64,000 nucleotides of DNA from Actinacidiphila paucisporea. GTDB lineage: Bacteria; Actinomycetota; Actinomycetes; Streptomycetales; Streptomycetaceae. Below, piece after piece: positions 34,611 to 43,490 of the stretch (position 1 is its first letter; each line of letters starts with the position of its first letter). The stretch is taken from positions 62,001-126,000 of the forward strand of contig NZ_FRBI01000019.1 in the NCBI RefSeq assembly GCF_900142575.1. Direction: 5' to 3'. The notes beneath the pieces were generated by a model. It ran no database searches, had not been told where the DNA came from, and was given only the letters and a program-made list of their open reading frames with translations. Both the position numbers and the translations under genes were made by a program.

Positions 34611-34650
34611 CCGGGGCCCGGGCGGCGCTTGTGCGCCGGCCGGGCCCCGG
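34611..34650 (+). terminator. terminator after the BNR protein gene
   Basis: An 18-bp stem, CCGGGGCCCGGGCGGCGC against GCGCCGGCCGGGCCCCGG with a single mismatch and a 4-base loop, begins 15 bases after the stop codon. Confidence 0.8.
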
Positions 34651-34689
34651 TCCGCTCAACTCCGTGGTGAACGGCTCACGAGCAGGCAG

Positions 34690-35118
34690 TCAGTGCTCGC
34701 CGGTGACGATCTCCTTCACCTCGCGGACTGCGTAGTACACGAGCACGTATCCGGCGGCGGGGGGTCCGCCCACCACGATCCCGCCGAAGCGTTGAGGACC
34801 AGACCGAGCAGCACCGCGGCAGCAAGCAGACCGTCGATCCGGGTGACCCGGCCTTCCGCCCTCAGTACCGGGTTGTCCAGGGCGGCACCGGTGCGGGCCT
34901 TGCCGAAGCCAGCGCCGGACAACTCCCAGACCACCCCCGTCGAGGCGCCGATCGATCAGGGAGTCCAGGCCGAACCCGGCCAGTGCCACCGACCTCGCCG
35001 CCACCGCGGCGGCGGCCAGCACCACGATGCCGGCCACGTTCCAGCCCAGCGTCACGTACTCCAGCACGAAGCCCCGGCGCAGCAGGACCTGCCGGGGGAC
35101 CTCCTTCACTTCGCTCAC
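34690..35118 (-). pseudogene. decayed cation diffusion facilitator-type transporter
   Basis: The start MSEVKEVPRQVLLRRGFVLEYVTLGWNVAGIVVLAAAAVAARSVALAGFGLDSLID matches the first two helices of a cation-efflux family protein. At about 34930 the homology moves to another frame (VVWELSGAG), where ~35 codons are missing before 'GKARTGAALDNPVLRAEGRVTRIDGLLAAAVLLGLVLNA'. Near 34770 it returns to the first frame for 'AAGYVLVYYAVREVKEIV'. Two frameshifts plus an internal deletion make it non-functional. Intact homologues are ~210 residues. Confidence 0.8.
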
Positions 35119-35340
35119 CCGGCGAGTCTCCCAGTTGGCTCACCCGCCCAGGCACCGTTTCCGTCGCGGTGATCAGGGACCCGACGACTCCTGGCCACCC
35201 GGAGGCCGTGCCCACTTCCGTTCCGGCCCGATCCGGGGACGTCACAGTCAGCCGACGGCCGGGGCTGTTGACAGGCGATCAGGTCCGGTCCAGCTCGCGC
35301 GGCACCTGATCCGGCGCTCGAACCGGAGTGCCGGGCGGTC

Positions 35341-36738
35341 TCAGCCGGCGGAGGGTGGATCAACGTCCCGTTGAAGGGGAGGGAGCGGCGGGGCGACAGG
35401 GGGCCCCGCCGGATCGGTGTCGAACTTGCGGTAGGAGCCATGGACGTTCTTCAGTACGGCTCCTCCCTGTTTGTCGATCATGCGGGTCAGGCCCTCCTGA
35501 CCGATACCGAAGGCGACCGCCCAGGCCACGATCTGGGCGCTGTTGTCGAGGGCGGACAGTCCGGGGAGGAATCCGCCGCGGATCAGGATCAGGCCGAGGA
35601 TTGCGGACAGGGCGCCGATCGGGAGGCGCAGCATCAGCAGGCACACCGGCACCATGTACGGCATCGCCGTGCCCTGGATGTGCCGGATGGAGGCCGCCCC
35701 TGCCAGGGTCGCCCCTGTCACCCCGCACAGGGCCACCAGCAGGACCGCGGAGCCCGAGGCCGTGCTGCCGATGGGGCAGACCATCGCGACCACGCCAGTG
35801 GTCTGGCTGGGAGGGTCGAAGCACAGCTTCGGGGGGAGCCCTGCCGGCATGAGGTAGCCCGACAGGATGAACAGCACGGTGATGGCGGTAGTGACGAGAA
35901 ACGTCGCCAGCAGGATGTTCCGGAAGCTGCGGACCCGCGCCACCTCCGTCTCCTCGACGTAGTTGGCGGCGCTCATGACCGCGACGGCCAGGCCCTTGAA
36001 CTCCGGGGACAGGACATTCGCGTTCTGCTGCAGATGCGTTTCCAGGGAGGTGAGCCTGGGGTCCTGGGGGCCGAGGTGATGGCGCCCCCGGGTGATGACC
36101 TCGGCGCCGTACCACCGGAGCTCGTCATTAGGGACCAGTCGCAGCAGGAGGAGTTCGGCCTCATGGATGTTGGCCTCCACCCTGGCCACGTCCGAGCCCG
36201 TCCACCAGGCCCAGAACGAGTGCCTTTCGACGGCATCCCGAGCGGCTTCCAGGCACACCCGTGCCTTGTGGGCCAGTTCCAGGTCGGCGGGGTCAAGCCG
36301 GTGCCGCGCCTCGATGCGGTTGAGGTCGGCCTGGAGCACGGCGATGTGCGCGCTCTTGCGATGGCACCAGGCGCCCGGCCTCTTCCGGGCGGCGACGTCG
36401 TGATCTTCGTCCGGATGACTCACCCGGTCCAGATGGGAGAGCCGTGATTCGGCGTCACGGATGCGCGCGTCCGCCGCATCCCGGGCAAAGGCACGCCTTC
36501 GCCACGGCCTGATCGACCGGGCGTCGGTCGCGTCTTGCGCCGAACGAAGCAGCCGCTGCACTTCACCCATCGCGCGGTGGTCGGCCTGCCGGGTGCTCCG
36601 GATCCGGTCGAGTTCCTCCTCGAGCTTGCGGATGTGGGAGTCCGACTGACGGCGCGTGCGCGCCGGCCGCCACCGTGAGCCGGCGTCCGGGGCTCCTGCC
36701 CGGGTGCTCCCAGTGGGTCCCTTGCCGGTTGCCGCCAT
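35341..36738 (-). CDS. coiled-coil, four-helix membrane protein of unknown function
   Basis: 465 residues. Residues ~20-95 are highly charged and predicted coiled coil (RKLEEELDRIRSTRQ...ARIRDAESRLSHLDR). A helical soluble segment follows to ~250. Four membrane helices then begin near residues 262 (ILLATFLVTTAITVLFILSGYL), 315 (AVLLVALCGVTGATLAG), 345 (MVPVCLLMLRLPIGALSAILGLILI) and 390 (QIVAWAVAFGIGQEGLTRMID), ending in a Pro-rich cytoplasmic tail. The ATG at 36738 has AGGAGAG upstream. I do not recognise the family. Confidence 0.75.
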   Translation of the reverse strand: MAATGKGPTGSTRAGAPDAGSRWRPARTRRQSDSHIRKLEEELDRIRSTRQADHRAMGEVQRLLRSAQDATDARSIRPWRRRAFARDAADARIRDAESRLSHLDRVSHPDEDHDVAARKRPGAWCHRKSAHIAVLQADLNRIEARHRLDPADLELAHKARVCLEAARDAVERHSFWAWWTGSDVARVEANIHEAELLLLRLVPNDELRWYGAEVITRGRHHLGPQDPRLTSLETHLQQNANVLSPEFKGLAVAVMSAANYVEETEVARVRSFRNILLATFLVTTAITVLFILSGYLMPAGLPPKLCFDPPSQTTGVVAMVCPIGSTASGSAVLLVALCGVTGATLAGAASIRHIQGTAMPYMVPVCLLMLRLPIGALSAILGLILIRGGFLPGLSALDNSAQIVAWAVAFGIGQEGLTRMIDKQGGAVLKNVHGSYRKFDTDPAGPPVAPPLPPLQRDVDPPSAG

Positions 36739-36992
36739 CGCGCTCTCTCCTGCGTGCCTGAACCCGCGTGCCTGACGGCCGACCGCGCCGGGCCACCGGC
36801 GGGAACAGCTCGGGGCCGTCACTCCACAGCATGGGGCGCGCCGCACGGGTTCGCGCGCTCGTACGCCCATGTGGCCGCTCCACGTGGGCCTCGAACGGCC
36901 CCCCGAGGCTGGCGCGCGGGTGGGAAGGGGCGGTGGTTGACTGATGCGGCCGGTCCGCGGCGGTTCGCCTGCCCCGAGGAGGTCGCACGGCC
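36739..36992. other. region without a convincing gene
   Basis: Between the coiled-coil membrane protein gene and the SpoIIE remnant I see no frame with both codon bias and a ribosome site. It probably includes the minus-strand promoter and the deleted 5' part of the phosphatase gene. Confidence 0.35.
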
Positions 36993-37459
36993 ATGGAGCA
37001 CCCACGGGAGCCGGAGCCGGCCGACGGTGTCAGCGAGCGCCTCGTCCAGGCCAGTCGGTGGTGCAACTGCGGTCACCCGCCGCCGCTGCTCATCAGGGAC
37101 CAGCGGGTGCTGCCGGGGGCGCTGGAACGCGAGGCCCAGACCCCCATGGGACCGCCCTCCCACCTCGCACCCGGCCCGCGCACCGTGCACGAGGAGAGAC
37201 TGCGGCCCGGCGACCGGGTGCTGCTGCACACCGACGGAGTGTCCGAGGCGCGGATGCGCGACGGAACGCTGTTCGGCATGGGCCGCTTCACCGACGCGAT
37301 CATCCGCGCCACGGGCTGGCGTCGGAGGTCCTGCGCCGGCTGATCCACCAGATCCTCGACGAGCAGGGCAGCCAGCTGCGCGAGGACGCCACCATCCTCC
37401 TCCTGGAGTGGAAGCCGCCCCTGTCCGACCAGGAGACGGGCGGCGCCGGGGAAAGCTGA
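36993..37459 (+). pseudogene. fragment of a SpoIIE/PP2C-type Ser phosphatase
   Basis: Homology begins abruptly at 'WCNCGHPPPLLI' (the family's N-A-G-H-P-P-P motif) and runs through 'LRPGDRVLLHTDGVSEARMRDGTLFGMGRF', the D-G-V-E metal-ligand region. At about 37315 it shifts frame and finishes 'ASEVLRRLIHQILDEQGSQLREDATILLLEW'. All N-terminal sensor and catalytic parts are missing. Intact homologues are RsbU-like PP2C phosphatases that act on anti-sigma antagonists. This is a remnant, not a working gene. Confidence 0.78.
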
Positions 37460-37578
37460 CGAGCGCTTGGGCGCTCGCACCGACCCGCCTGCCGCGTCCG
37501 GTCCGGCGCGGACGGGGGCAGTGTTTCGCCAGGTCGCCCGGCCGGTCGCGAGCGCGGGACCTGGCGAAGCGACGGCTC

Positions 37579-38427
37579 TCAGTCCTCGTCGGGCGGAGGC
37601 AGGACTCCCGCGGCGGTGAGGCGGGCGGCGCGGAGCTTGGCACGGCTGGCGTTGATCGCGCCCCCCGCCCCGCCGGCTATGACCAGCCAGAAGCCCGTCA
37701 TCACCCACCCGGGGTGCCGTACGGGAGCGCTCGCCGGGTCGACGGCGACGCCCTCGACGGTCGAGCGGGCGATCGTGCCGTCGCTGTCGCCGTTCTGGGT
37801 GCGGTAGCGGGAGTCGTTGGAGTTGTTGCGGTTGTCACCCATCACGAACAGCCGTCCCTCAGGGACGGTGATGTCGATCGGGGCGCCGGGGGCGAGCGGC
37901 CCGGGTCGCAGGTAGGGCTCGTGCAGCGGGCTGCCGTTGAGCTCCACCGTGCCGTCCGAGTGGATGACGAGGTGGTCGCCGCCCTGGGCGATGACCCGCT
38001 TGAGGTAGGTCCCGCCGATGCCCGGCGCACCCCAGTCCCGGACGGAGAAGAGGATCACCTGGCCGTCCCGTACCGCCGAGCCGCCGACCTGTCTGATCGT
38101 GACCTCGGCGCCGGGCCAGTAGGTCGGCGACATCGACGCGCTGCTCTGGTCGATCGTCCGGTAGTCGGACCTGTAGCGGATGATCGACCCGACGCCGAGG
38201 GCCGCTGTCACCGCGCCGGCGGCCAGCAGCCCCAGCCAGACCGCGATCATCAGCCGACTGGCACCGGTTCGCGGGATCCGGCGCGGATACGGCTGCCAGC
38301 CGTGCTGCCACGGGAAAGGCTCCGCCGCCTTCCGCTTCCCGGCCCGTGCGCCGGCAGCCTGCGCGGGCACCGTCAAGCCATCCTGCTGATGCGCCGCCCC
38401 CGGCAACCGCGTTCCCCGCCCGTTCAT
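37579..38427 (-). CDS. lepB: signal peptidase I (S26 family)
   Basis: About 282 residues with an N-terminal cytoplasmic Arg-rich segment, a membrane helix (~60-85), the catalytic Ser98 in 'SSASMSPTYWPG', general-base Lys143 in 'TYLKRVIAQGG', the box 'GRLFVMGDNRNNSNDSR', and a second helix near the C-terminus (WVMTGFWLVIAGGAG). It cleaves Sec and Tat signal peptides at the outer membrane face. I chose the ATG at 38427; another in-frame ATG lies at 38445. It stands alone; Streptomyces usually carry several copies. Confidence 0.9.
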   Translation of the reverse strand: MNGRGTRLPGAAHQQDGLTVPAQAAGARAGKRKAAEPFPWQHGWQPYPRRIPRTGASRLMIAVWLGLLAAGAVTAALGVGSIIRYRSDYRTIDQSSASMSPTYWPGAEVTIRQVGGSAVRDGQVILFSVRDWGAPGIGGTYLKRVIAQGGDHLVIHSDGTVELNGSPLHEPYLRPGPLAPGAPIDITVPEGRLFVMGDNRNNSNDSRYRTQNGDSDGTIARSTVEGVAVDPASAPVRHPGWVMTGFWLVIAGGAGGAINASRAKLRAARLTAAGVLPPPDED

Positions 38428-38636
38428 GCCCCGCCCTCTCGTCATCCGCTCGCAGCGGAAGGGCGACATCATGGCAGGTCCGCGGCATGCACGACCAGCC
38501 CGGACGTACGCGCGCGCCGCCGGGGTGAGAGCGCCGGTTCGGGCGGGGGCCCGCGCCCCTTACGGGACCTGACGGCGTCACGGACGACGGGGTCCGGCGG
38601 CCGGTGCTGCCCAGGCCGGTGTTCCGACAATGTCCT

Positions 38637-39518
38637 TCAAGGGCGGATGTTCTCCAGGTCGTCGAGGAGGCCGGCGTGCGTCGGCTGCCACCCGAGGGCA
38701 TTGCGGGTGTGGGCGCTGGACGCAGGCTGGTCCATGGCGAAGATCGGGCCGAACGGGCCGAAGCTCTCCTCCGGGACCTCCCGGACCGGCAGGCCCAGCC
38801 GTCGGCCGACGACCGTAGCGATGTCCCGCACCGCGTCGCCCTCGTCGGCCACGGCGTGCCAGGCTGTCCCGGCCGGTGCCGATTCGAGGGCCAGACGGAA
38901 CAGGACCGCCGCGTCGAGCGCGTGCACGGCCGGCCAGCGCTGGGTGCCGTCGCCCGGGTAGCCGGCCACTCCGGTGCGGCGCGCCGCGTCGACCAGCATG
39001 CCGGCGAATCCACCCCGGCCGTCGTTGTGGACCGTGCGCGGCATGCGGACAGCCGTGCTGCGCACACCACTTGAGGCCAGATCCAGCAGCGTATTGACCG
39101 CGCGGCCCCGACCGCCCACCGGTCCGTCGGTCGGCAGCGGGTCGGTCTCGGTGGAGGCGCGACCCGGCACCGCGGGCGTACCCGAGACCGCGACGATCGG
39201 CCGGCCGGTCCCGATGAGTTCCTGCCCCAGCGCGGCGACAGCGGCGCTCTCCTGGGCGATGGACCGCGCGACCGCGCCCGGGCTGCTGTAGTCGCGCCCG
39301 AACGCCAGACTGATCACGCCGTCGCACTGTGCGGCGCCGGACCGCAGGACGTCGAGGTCCGCGAGGTCGCCGCGCAGCGCCTTGGCGCCCGCGCTCTCCA
39401 GGATCCGCGCGGAACCGTCCGAGCGGGCCAGCGCGAGAACGGTGTGGCCGTTGTCGAGCAGTTCGCTGACGACGGCGGAGCCGATGGTGCCGGTACCGCC
39501 GGTGATGAAGACGTGCAT
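38637..39518 (-). CDS. NAD-dependent epimerase/dehydratase family protein
   Basis: 293-residue extended-SDR/atypical SDR: Rossmann motif TGGTGTIGSAVVSEL (~6-20), 'GVISLAFGRDYSSPGAVARSIAQE' and 'PAVHALDAAVLFRLALE' (~205). The YxxxK pair is not obvious, as in the atypical NmrA-like reductases. The ATG has GGGAG 5 bases upstream. It is divergent from a TetR gene, and two identical-arm palindromes fill the intergenic region, so it is very likely the target of that repressor. Substrate unknown. Confidence 0.88.
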   Translation of the reverse strand: MHVFITGGTGTIGSAVVSELLDNGHTVLALARSDGSARILESAGAKALRGDLADLDVLRSGAAQCDGVISLAFGRDYSSPGAVARSIAQESAAVAALGQELIGTGRPIVAVSGTPAVPGRASTETDPLPTDGPVGGRGRAVNTLLDLASSGVRSTAVRMPRTVHNDGRGGFAGMLVDAARRTGVAGYPGDGTQRWPAVHALDAAVLFRLALESAPAGTAWHAVADEGDAVRDIATVVGRRLGLPVREVPEESFGPFGPIFAMDQPASSAHTRNALGWQPTHAGLLDDLENIRP

Positions 39519-39533
39519 GTGCTCTCCCGTAAG

Positions 39534-39555
39534 TGATGGGACCCTTGTCCCATCA
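39534..39555. promoter_or_regulatory. TetR operator copy 1 (perfect palindrome)
   Basis: Arms TGATGGGAC and GTCCCATCA, 9 bp each and perfectly complementary, are separated by CCTT. It lies 16 bases before the epimerase-gene ATG. Size and symmetry fit a TetR-dimer operator. Confidence 0.85.
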
Positions 39556-39569
39556 CTCACCTTACACAG

Positions 39570-39591
39570 TGATGGGACAAGAGTCCCATCA
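39570..39591. promoter_or_regulatory. TetR operator copy 2 (perfect palindrome)
   Basis: The same arms TGATGGGAC/GTCCCATCA have spacer AAGA, ending 15 bases before the TetR ATG. The centres of the two copies are 36 bp apart. One site sits over each divergent start, predicting repression of both genes. Confidence 0.85.
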
Positions 39592-39605
39592 TCTATTCTG
39601 TTCGC

Positions 39606-40184
39606 ATGGCTAGATGGCAACCGGGAGCGGCACAGCGACTCGTCGTCGCGGCGGTCGACCTGTTCACCGAGCAGGGGTACGACGCCACCACGGTGGCGCA
39701 GATCGCCGAGCGCGCCGGCGTCACCAAGAGCACCTTCTTCCGGCACTTCCCCGACAAGCGCGAACTGCTGGTCGCCGGCCAGGAGACGCTCAGCAGGCTG
39801 CTCGCCGACGGCATCGCCGAGGCGCCCGAGAGCGCCAGCCCGCTCCAGGCGGTGGCAGCCGGTCTCCAGCGCGCATCGAGCGCCATGGGACCGACCAACC
39901 GCGAACTCGGCCCCCGCCTCGAAGCAGCCGTGGCCGCCAGCACCGAACTGCAGGAGCGCGACGCCCTCAAGAGCGTCGGCCTCGCGGCTGCCATGACCGC
40001 CGCGCTCGTCGCCCGCGGTATCCCCGACCCGACCGCGCACCTCGCGGGCGAGCTGGGAGTCCTGGCGTTCAAGCGGGGCTACGCCCAGTGGTCGGAAAGC
40101 GATCGCGACGACGGGGAAGGGCTCGCGCCGCACGCACTGGCAGCCCTGGAGGACCTGCGCGCGGCGACCGCGACGCTGGGCTGA
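39606..40184 (+). CDS. TetR-family repressor of the adjacent epimerase gene
   Basis: 192 residues. The DNA-binding domain is 'QRLVVAAVDLFTEQGYDATTVAQIAERAGVTKSTFFRHFPDKRELL' (~10-55), classic TetR. The C-terminal domain is variable. It is preceded by two perfect palindromes in the 87-bp gap to the divergent NAD-epimerase gene, so autorepression and control of that gene are likely. No ribosome site is evident and the transcript may be leaderless or nearly so. Confidence 0.92.
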   Translation: MARWQPGAAQRLVVAAVDLFTEQGYDATTVAQIAERAGVTKSTFFRHFPDKRELLVAGQETLSRLLADGIAEAPESASPLQAVAAGLQRASSAMGPTNRELGPRLEAAVAASTELQERDALKSVGLAAAMTAALVARGIPDPTAHLAGELGVLAFKRGYAQWSESDRDDGEGLAPHALAALEDLRAATATLG

Positions 40185-40215
40185 TCGGCTGCCGCCCGGC
40201 GCGAGCCCCGGGCGT

Positions 40216-40299
40216 GGACCGGCGCGCTCGGCCCGCCGCCGTCTCGGGGCCGTCGAGGCCGGTCACCCGCAGGTGCGGACCGGCGCGCTCAGCCCGCCG
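40216..40299. repeat. 23-bp direct repeat at the 3' end of meaB
   Basis: A 23-base unit beginning GGACCGGCGCGCTC occurs at 40216-40238 and 40277-40299 with one mismatch. The second copy covers the last codons and stop of meaB, so the first may be a duplicated gene end. Confidence 0.6.
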
Positions 40300-41275
40300 T
40301 GGTGTCGAACGCACCGAGGAGGTGCTGCGCGGCCAGCGCCGCGGTCATCTTCCCGTCCCTGACCTGCTGTTCCAGCTCCGGGGCCAGGGCGCGTACGGCC
40401 GGATGGCCCTGGAGGCGGCCGAGGAGTTCCTCGCGCGCCATCGTCCAGGCCCAGTCGACCTGCTGGTCGCGGCGCTTGGCGGCCAGCCTGCCGCCGGAGT
40501 CCAGAAGCGCGCGGTGCTGCTCCAGCCGCTCCCACACGGTGTCCATGCCGGTGGACTCCAGGGCGCTGCAGTGGAGGACCGGCGGGGTCCATTGCGCGTC
40601 GGCCGGCTGCATCAGGCGCAGCGCGCCGGACAGCTCCCGGGCGGCGGAGCGTGCGTCCTGCTCGTGGCGGCCGTCCGCCTTGTTGACGGCGATCACGTCG
40701 GCCAGCTCCAGTACGCCCTTCTTGATGCCCTGCAGTTGGTCGCCGGTGCGGGCGAGGGTGAGCAGCAGGAAGGAGTCGACCATCCGCGAGACGGCGGTCT
40801 CGGACTGGCCGACTCCCACGGTCTCCACCAGCACCACGTCGTAGCCCGCGGCCTCCATGACGACCATGGACTCCCGGGTCGCCCTCGCCACCCCGCCCAG
40901 GGTGCCCGCGGAGGGGGAGGGGCGGACGAACGCCGACGGGTCCACGGCGAGGCGTTCCATGCGCGTCTTGTCGCCGAGGATGGAACCGCCGGTGAGGCTG
41001 GAGGACGGGTCGACCGCGAGGACGGCGACCCGGTGCCCGCGGGAGGTGAGCATCGTGCCGAAGGCGTCGATGAAGGTCGACTTGCCCACCCCCGGGACAC
41101 CGCTGATCCCGATCCGCCGGGCGCCGCCGCTGTGCGGAAGCAACTCCGTCAGCAGCCGCTGGGCCGGTTCCCGGTGGTCCGGGCGGCGGGATTCGACGAG
41201 GGTGATCGTCCGCGCGATGAGCGCACGTCTGCCGTCGAGCACGCCCTGGACGTAGTCGTCGACGTCGATGTCCAT
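40289..41275 (-). CDS. meaB: methylmalonyl-CoA mutase-associated GTPase MeaB
   Basis: 328 residues of the MeaB/ArgK G3E GTPase family: P-loop GVPGVGKSTFIDAF (~58-71), 'VAVLAVDPSSSLTGGSILGDKTRM' (switch region), 'VGVGQSETAVSRMVDSFLLL', 'AVNKADG' (N-K-x-D) and a C-terminal helical dimerisation arm. It guards and reloads the adenosylcobalamin cofactor of methylmalonyl-CoA mutase. It starts 7 bases after the mutB stop, completing a mutA-mutB-meaB operon. Confidence 0.95.
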   Translation of the reverse strand: MDIDVDDYVQGVLDGRRALIARTITLVESRRPDHREPAQRLLTELLPHSGGARRIGISGVPGVGKSTFIDAFGTMLTSRGHRVAVLAVDPSSSLTGGSILGDKTRMERLAVDPSAFVRPSPSAGTLGGVARATRESMVVMEAAGYDVVLVETVGVGQSETAVSRMVDSFLLLTLARTGDQLQGIKKGVLELADVIAVNKADGRHEQDARSAARELSGALRLMQPADAQWTPPVLHCSALESTGMDTVWERLEQHRALLDSGGRLAAKRRDQQVDWAWTMAREELLGRLQGHPAVRALAPELEQQVRDGKMTAALAAQHLLGAFDTTAG

Positions 41276-41282
41276 ACGGGCG

Positions 41283-43490
41283 TCACAGCCCGTCGTGGCC
41301 CAGCGCGGCGCCGAGCCGGCCGATCAGGTCGTACGCGGCGTCCGGGATCACCGTGCCGGGCGGGAAGACCGCGGCGGCTCCCGCCTCGTGCAGCGCCGGG
41401 ACGTCCTGCGGGGGGATGACCCCGCCCACCACGATCATGATGTCCGCCCTGCCCTCGGCGGCCAGCTCCGCGCGCAGCGCGGGCACCAGGGTCAGGTGCC
41501 CCGCGGCCAGCGACGACACGCCGACCACGTGCACGTCGGACTCGACCGCCTGCCTGGCCACCTCCGCCGGCGTCTGGAACAGCGGGCCGACGTCCACGTC
41601 GAAGCCCAGGTCCGCGAAGGCGGTCGCGATCACCTTCTGGCCCCGGTCGTGCCCGTCCTGACCCATCTTCGCGACGAGGATGCGCGGCCGGCGGCCCTCC
41701 GCTTCGGCGAAGCGCTCGACGAGCGCCCGGGTGCCGTCCACGGCGGGGGAGTGGCCTGCCTCGTTGCGGTACACACCGGAGATCGTACGGATCCGGCCGG
41801 CGTGGCGGCCGTAGACCTTCTCCAGCGCGTCGGACATCTCACCGACCGTCGCCATGGCACGGGCCGCGGAGACGGCGAGCGCGAGCAGGTTGCCCTCCAG
41901 GTCCGGCCCCGGGTCCCGTCCCGCCGCCTCGGTCAGCGCCCGCAGGGCGGCCTGGCAGGCGCCCTCGTCCCGCTGGTCGCGCAGCCGCCGAAGTTTCGCC
42001 AGCTGCCGGGTCCGTACGGAGGAGTTGTCGACCTTGAGCACGTCGATGTCCTCGTCGGAGCCGACCCGGTAGGTGTTGACCCCGATGACGGGCTGCCTGC
42101 CCGAGTCGATCCTGGCCTGGGTGCGCGCCGCCGCCTCCTCGATCCGGAGTTTGGGGATGCCGGCCTCGATGGCCTGCGCCATGCCTCCGGCGGCCTCGAC
42201 CTCCTGGATGTGCTGCCACGCACGCCGGGCCAGGTCGTCGGTCAGACGTTCGACGTACGCGCTGCCGCCCCACGGGTCGACCACCCGGCAGGTCCCCGAC
42301 TCCTGCTGGATCAGCAGCTGCGTGTTGCGGGCGATCCGCGCGGAGAAGTCGGTCGGCAGCGCCAGCGCCTCGTCGAGCGCGTTGGTGTGCAGCGACTGGG
42401 TGTGGCCCTGCGTCGCGGCCATCGCCTCCACGCAGGTGCGGGTCACGTTGTTGAAGACGTCCTGCGCGGTGAGCGACCAGCCGGAGGTCTGCGAATGCGT
42501 GCGCAGGGAGAGCGACTTGGGGTTCTTCGGGTCGAACTGCTTGACGAGCCTGGCCCACAGCAGGCGGGCCGCGCGCAGCTTCGCGATCTCCATGAAGAAG
42601 TTCATGCCGATCGCCCAGAAGAACGACAGCCGCGGCGCGAACGCGTCGACGTCCAGCCCGGCGGCCAGGCCGGCCCGCAGGTACTCCACCCCGTCGGCGA
42701 GGGTGTAGGCCAGCTCCAGATCGGCCGTGGCTCCGGCTTCCTGGATGTGGTAGCCGGAGATGGAGATCGAGTTGTACCGCGGCATCTTCTGCGAGGTGTA
42801 GGCGAAGATGTCGGAGATGATCCGCATGGAGGGCAGCGGAGGGTAGATGTAGGTGTTGCGGACCATGAACTCCTTGAGGATGTCGTTCTGGATGGTCCCG
42901 GCGAGTTTCTCCGGCGGCACTCCCTGCTCCTCCGCGGCCACGATGTAGAGCGCGAGAACGGGCAGCACCGCGCCGTTCATCGTCATCGAGACCGTCATCC
43001 GGTCCAGCGGGATGCCGTCGAAGAGCTGCCGCATGTCGTAGATCGAGTCGATCGCCACGCCCGCCATGCCGACGTCCCCGGTCACCCGCGGATGGTCGCT
43101 GTCGTAGCCGCGGTGCGTCGGCAGGTCGAACGCCACCGACAGGCCCTTCTGCCCCGCGGCGAGGTTGCGGCGGTAGAAGGCGTTGGACTCCTCGGCGGTG
43201 GAGAAACCCGCGTACTGGCGGATCGTCCAGGGCTGGTTGACGTACATCGTCGGATACGGCCCGCGCAGGTAGGGCGGCACACCCGGGTACGTGCCGAGGA
43301 AGTCCAGCCCTTCCAGGTCGCGGCCGGTGTAGAGCGGCTTGACCGCGATCCCCTCCGGCGTCTCCCAGACGAGGTCGGCCGCGCTGCTGCCGGTGGCCTG
43401 CTTGACCGCCTGGCGCCACTGCTCCAGCGTGGCCTCGGGCGGGGTGCCCGGGCCGAGCGGGATCTGCGAGAAGTCCGGGATCCGCGTCAT
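41283..43490 (-). CDS. mutB: methylmalonyl-CoA mutase large subunit
   Basis: 735 residues. The N-terminal TIM-barrel substrate domain includes 'GPYPTMYVNQPWTIRQYAGFSTAEESN' and 'GLSVAFDLPTHRGYDSDHPRV'. The C-terminal B12-binding domain has the DGHDRG motif, with the lower-ligand His614, and 'GGVIPPQDVPALHEAGAAAVFPPGT'. With MutA it interconverts succinyl-CoA and (R)-methylmalonyl-CoA. In Streptomyces this supplies extender units for polyketides or degrades propionate. The ATG overlaps the mutA stop (ATGA), ensuring equal synthesis. Confidence 0.97.
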   Translation of the reverse strand: MTRIPDFSQIPLGPGTPPEATLEQWRQAVKQATGSSAADLVWETPEGIAVKPLYTGRDLEGLDFLGTYPGVPPYLRGPYPTMYVNQPWTIRQYAGFSTAEESNAFYRRNLAAGQKGLSVAFDLPTHRGYDSDHPRVTGDVGMAGVAIDSIYDMRQLFDGIPLDRMTVSMTMNGAVLPVLALYIVAAEEQGVPPEKLAGTIQNDILKEFMVRNTYIYPPLPSMRIISDIFAYTSQKMPRYNSISISGYHIQEAGATADLELAYTLADGVEYLRAGLAAGLDVDAFAPRLSFFWAIGMNFFMEIAKLRAARLLWARLVKQFDPKNPKSLSLRTHSQTSGWSLTAQDVFNNVTRTCVEAMAATQGHTQSLHTNALDEALALPTDFSARIARNTQLLIQQESGTCRVVDPWGGSAYVERLTDDLARRAWQHIQEVEAAGGMAQAIEAGIPKLRIEEAAARTQARIDSGRQPVIGVNTYRVGSDEDIDVLKVDNSSVRTRQLAKLRRLRDQRDEGACQAALRALTEAAGRDPGPDLEGNLLALAVSAARAMATVGEMSDALEKVYGRHAGRIRTISGVYRNEAGHSPAVDGTRALVERFAEAEGRRPRILVAKMGQDGHDRGQKVIATAFADLGFDVDVGPLFQTPAEVARQAVESDVHVVGVSSLAAGHLTLVPALRAELAAEGRADIMIVVGGVIPPQDVPALHEAGAAAVFPPGTVIPDAAYDLIGRLGAALGHDGL

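Noticed and set aside
34690..35118. Intact 142-residue membrane protein
   Set aside because: Only its two ends match a cation transporter; the middle matches in another frame with a deletion, so the open frame is accidental.
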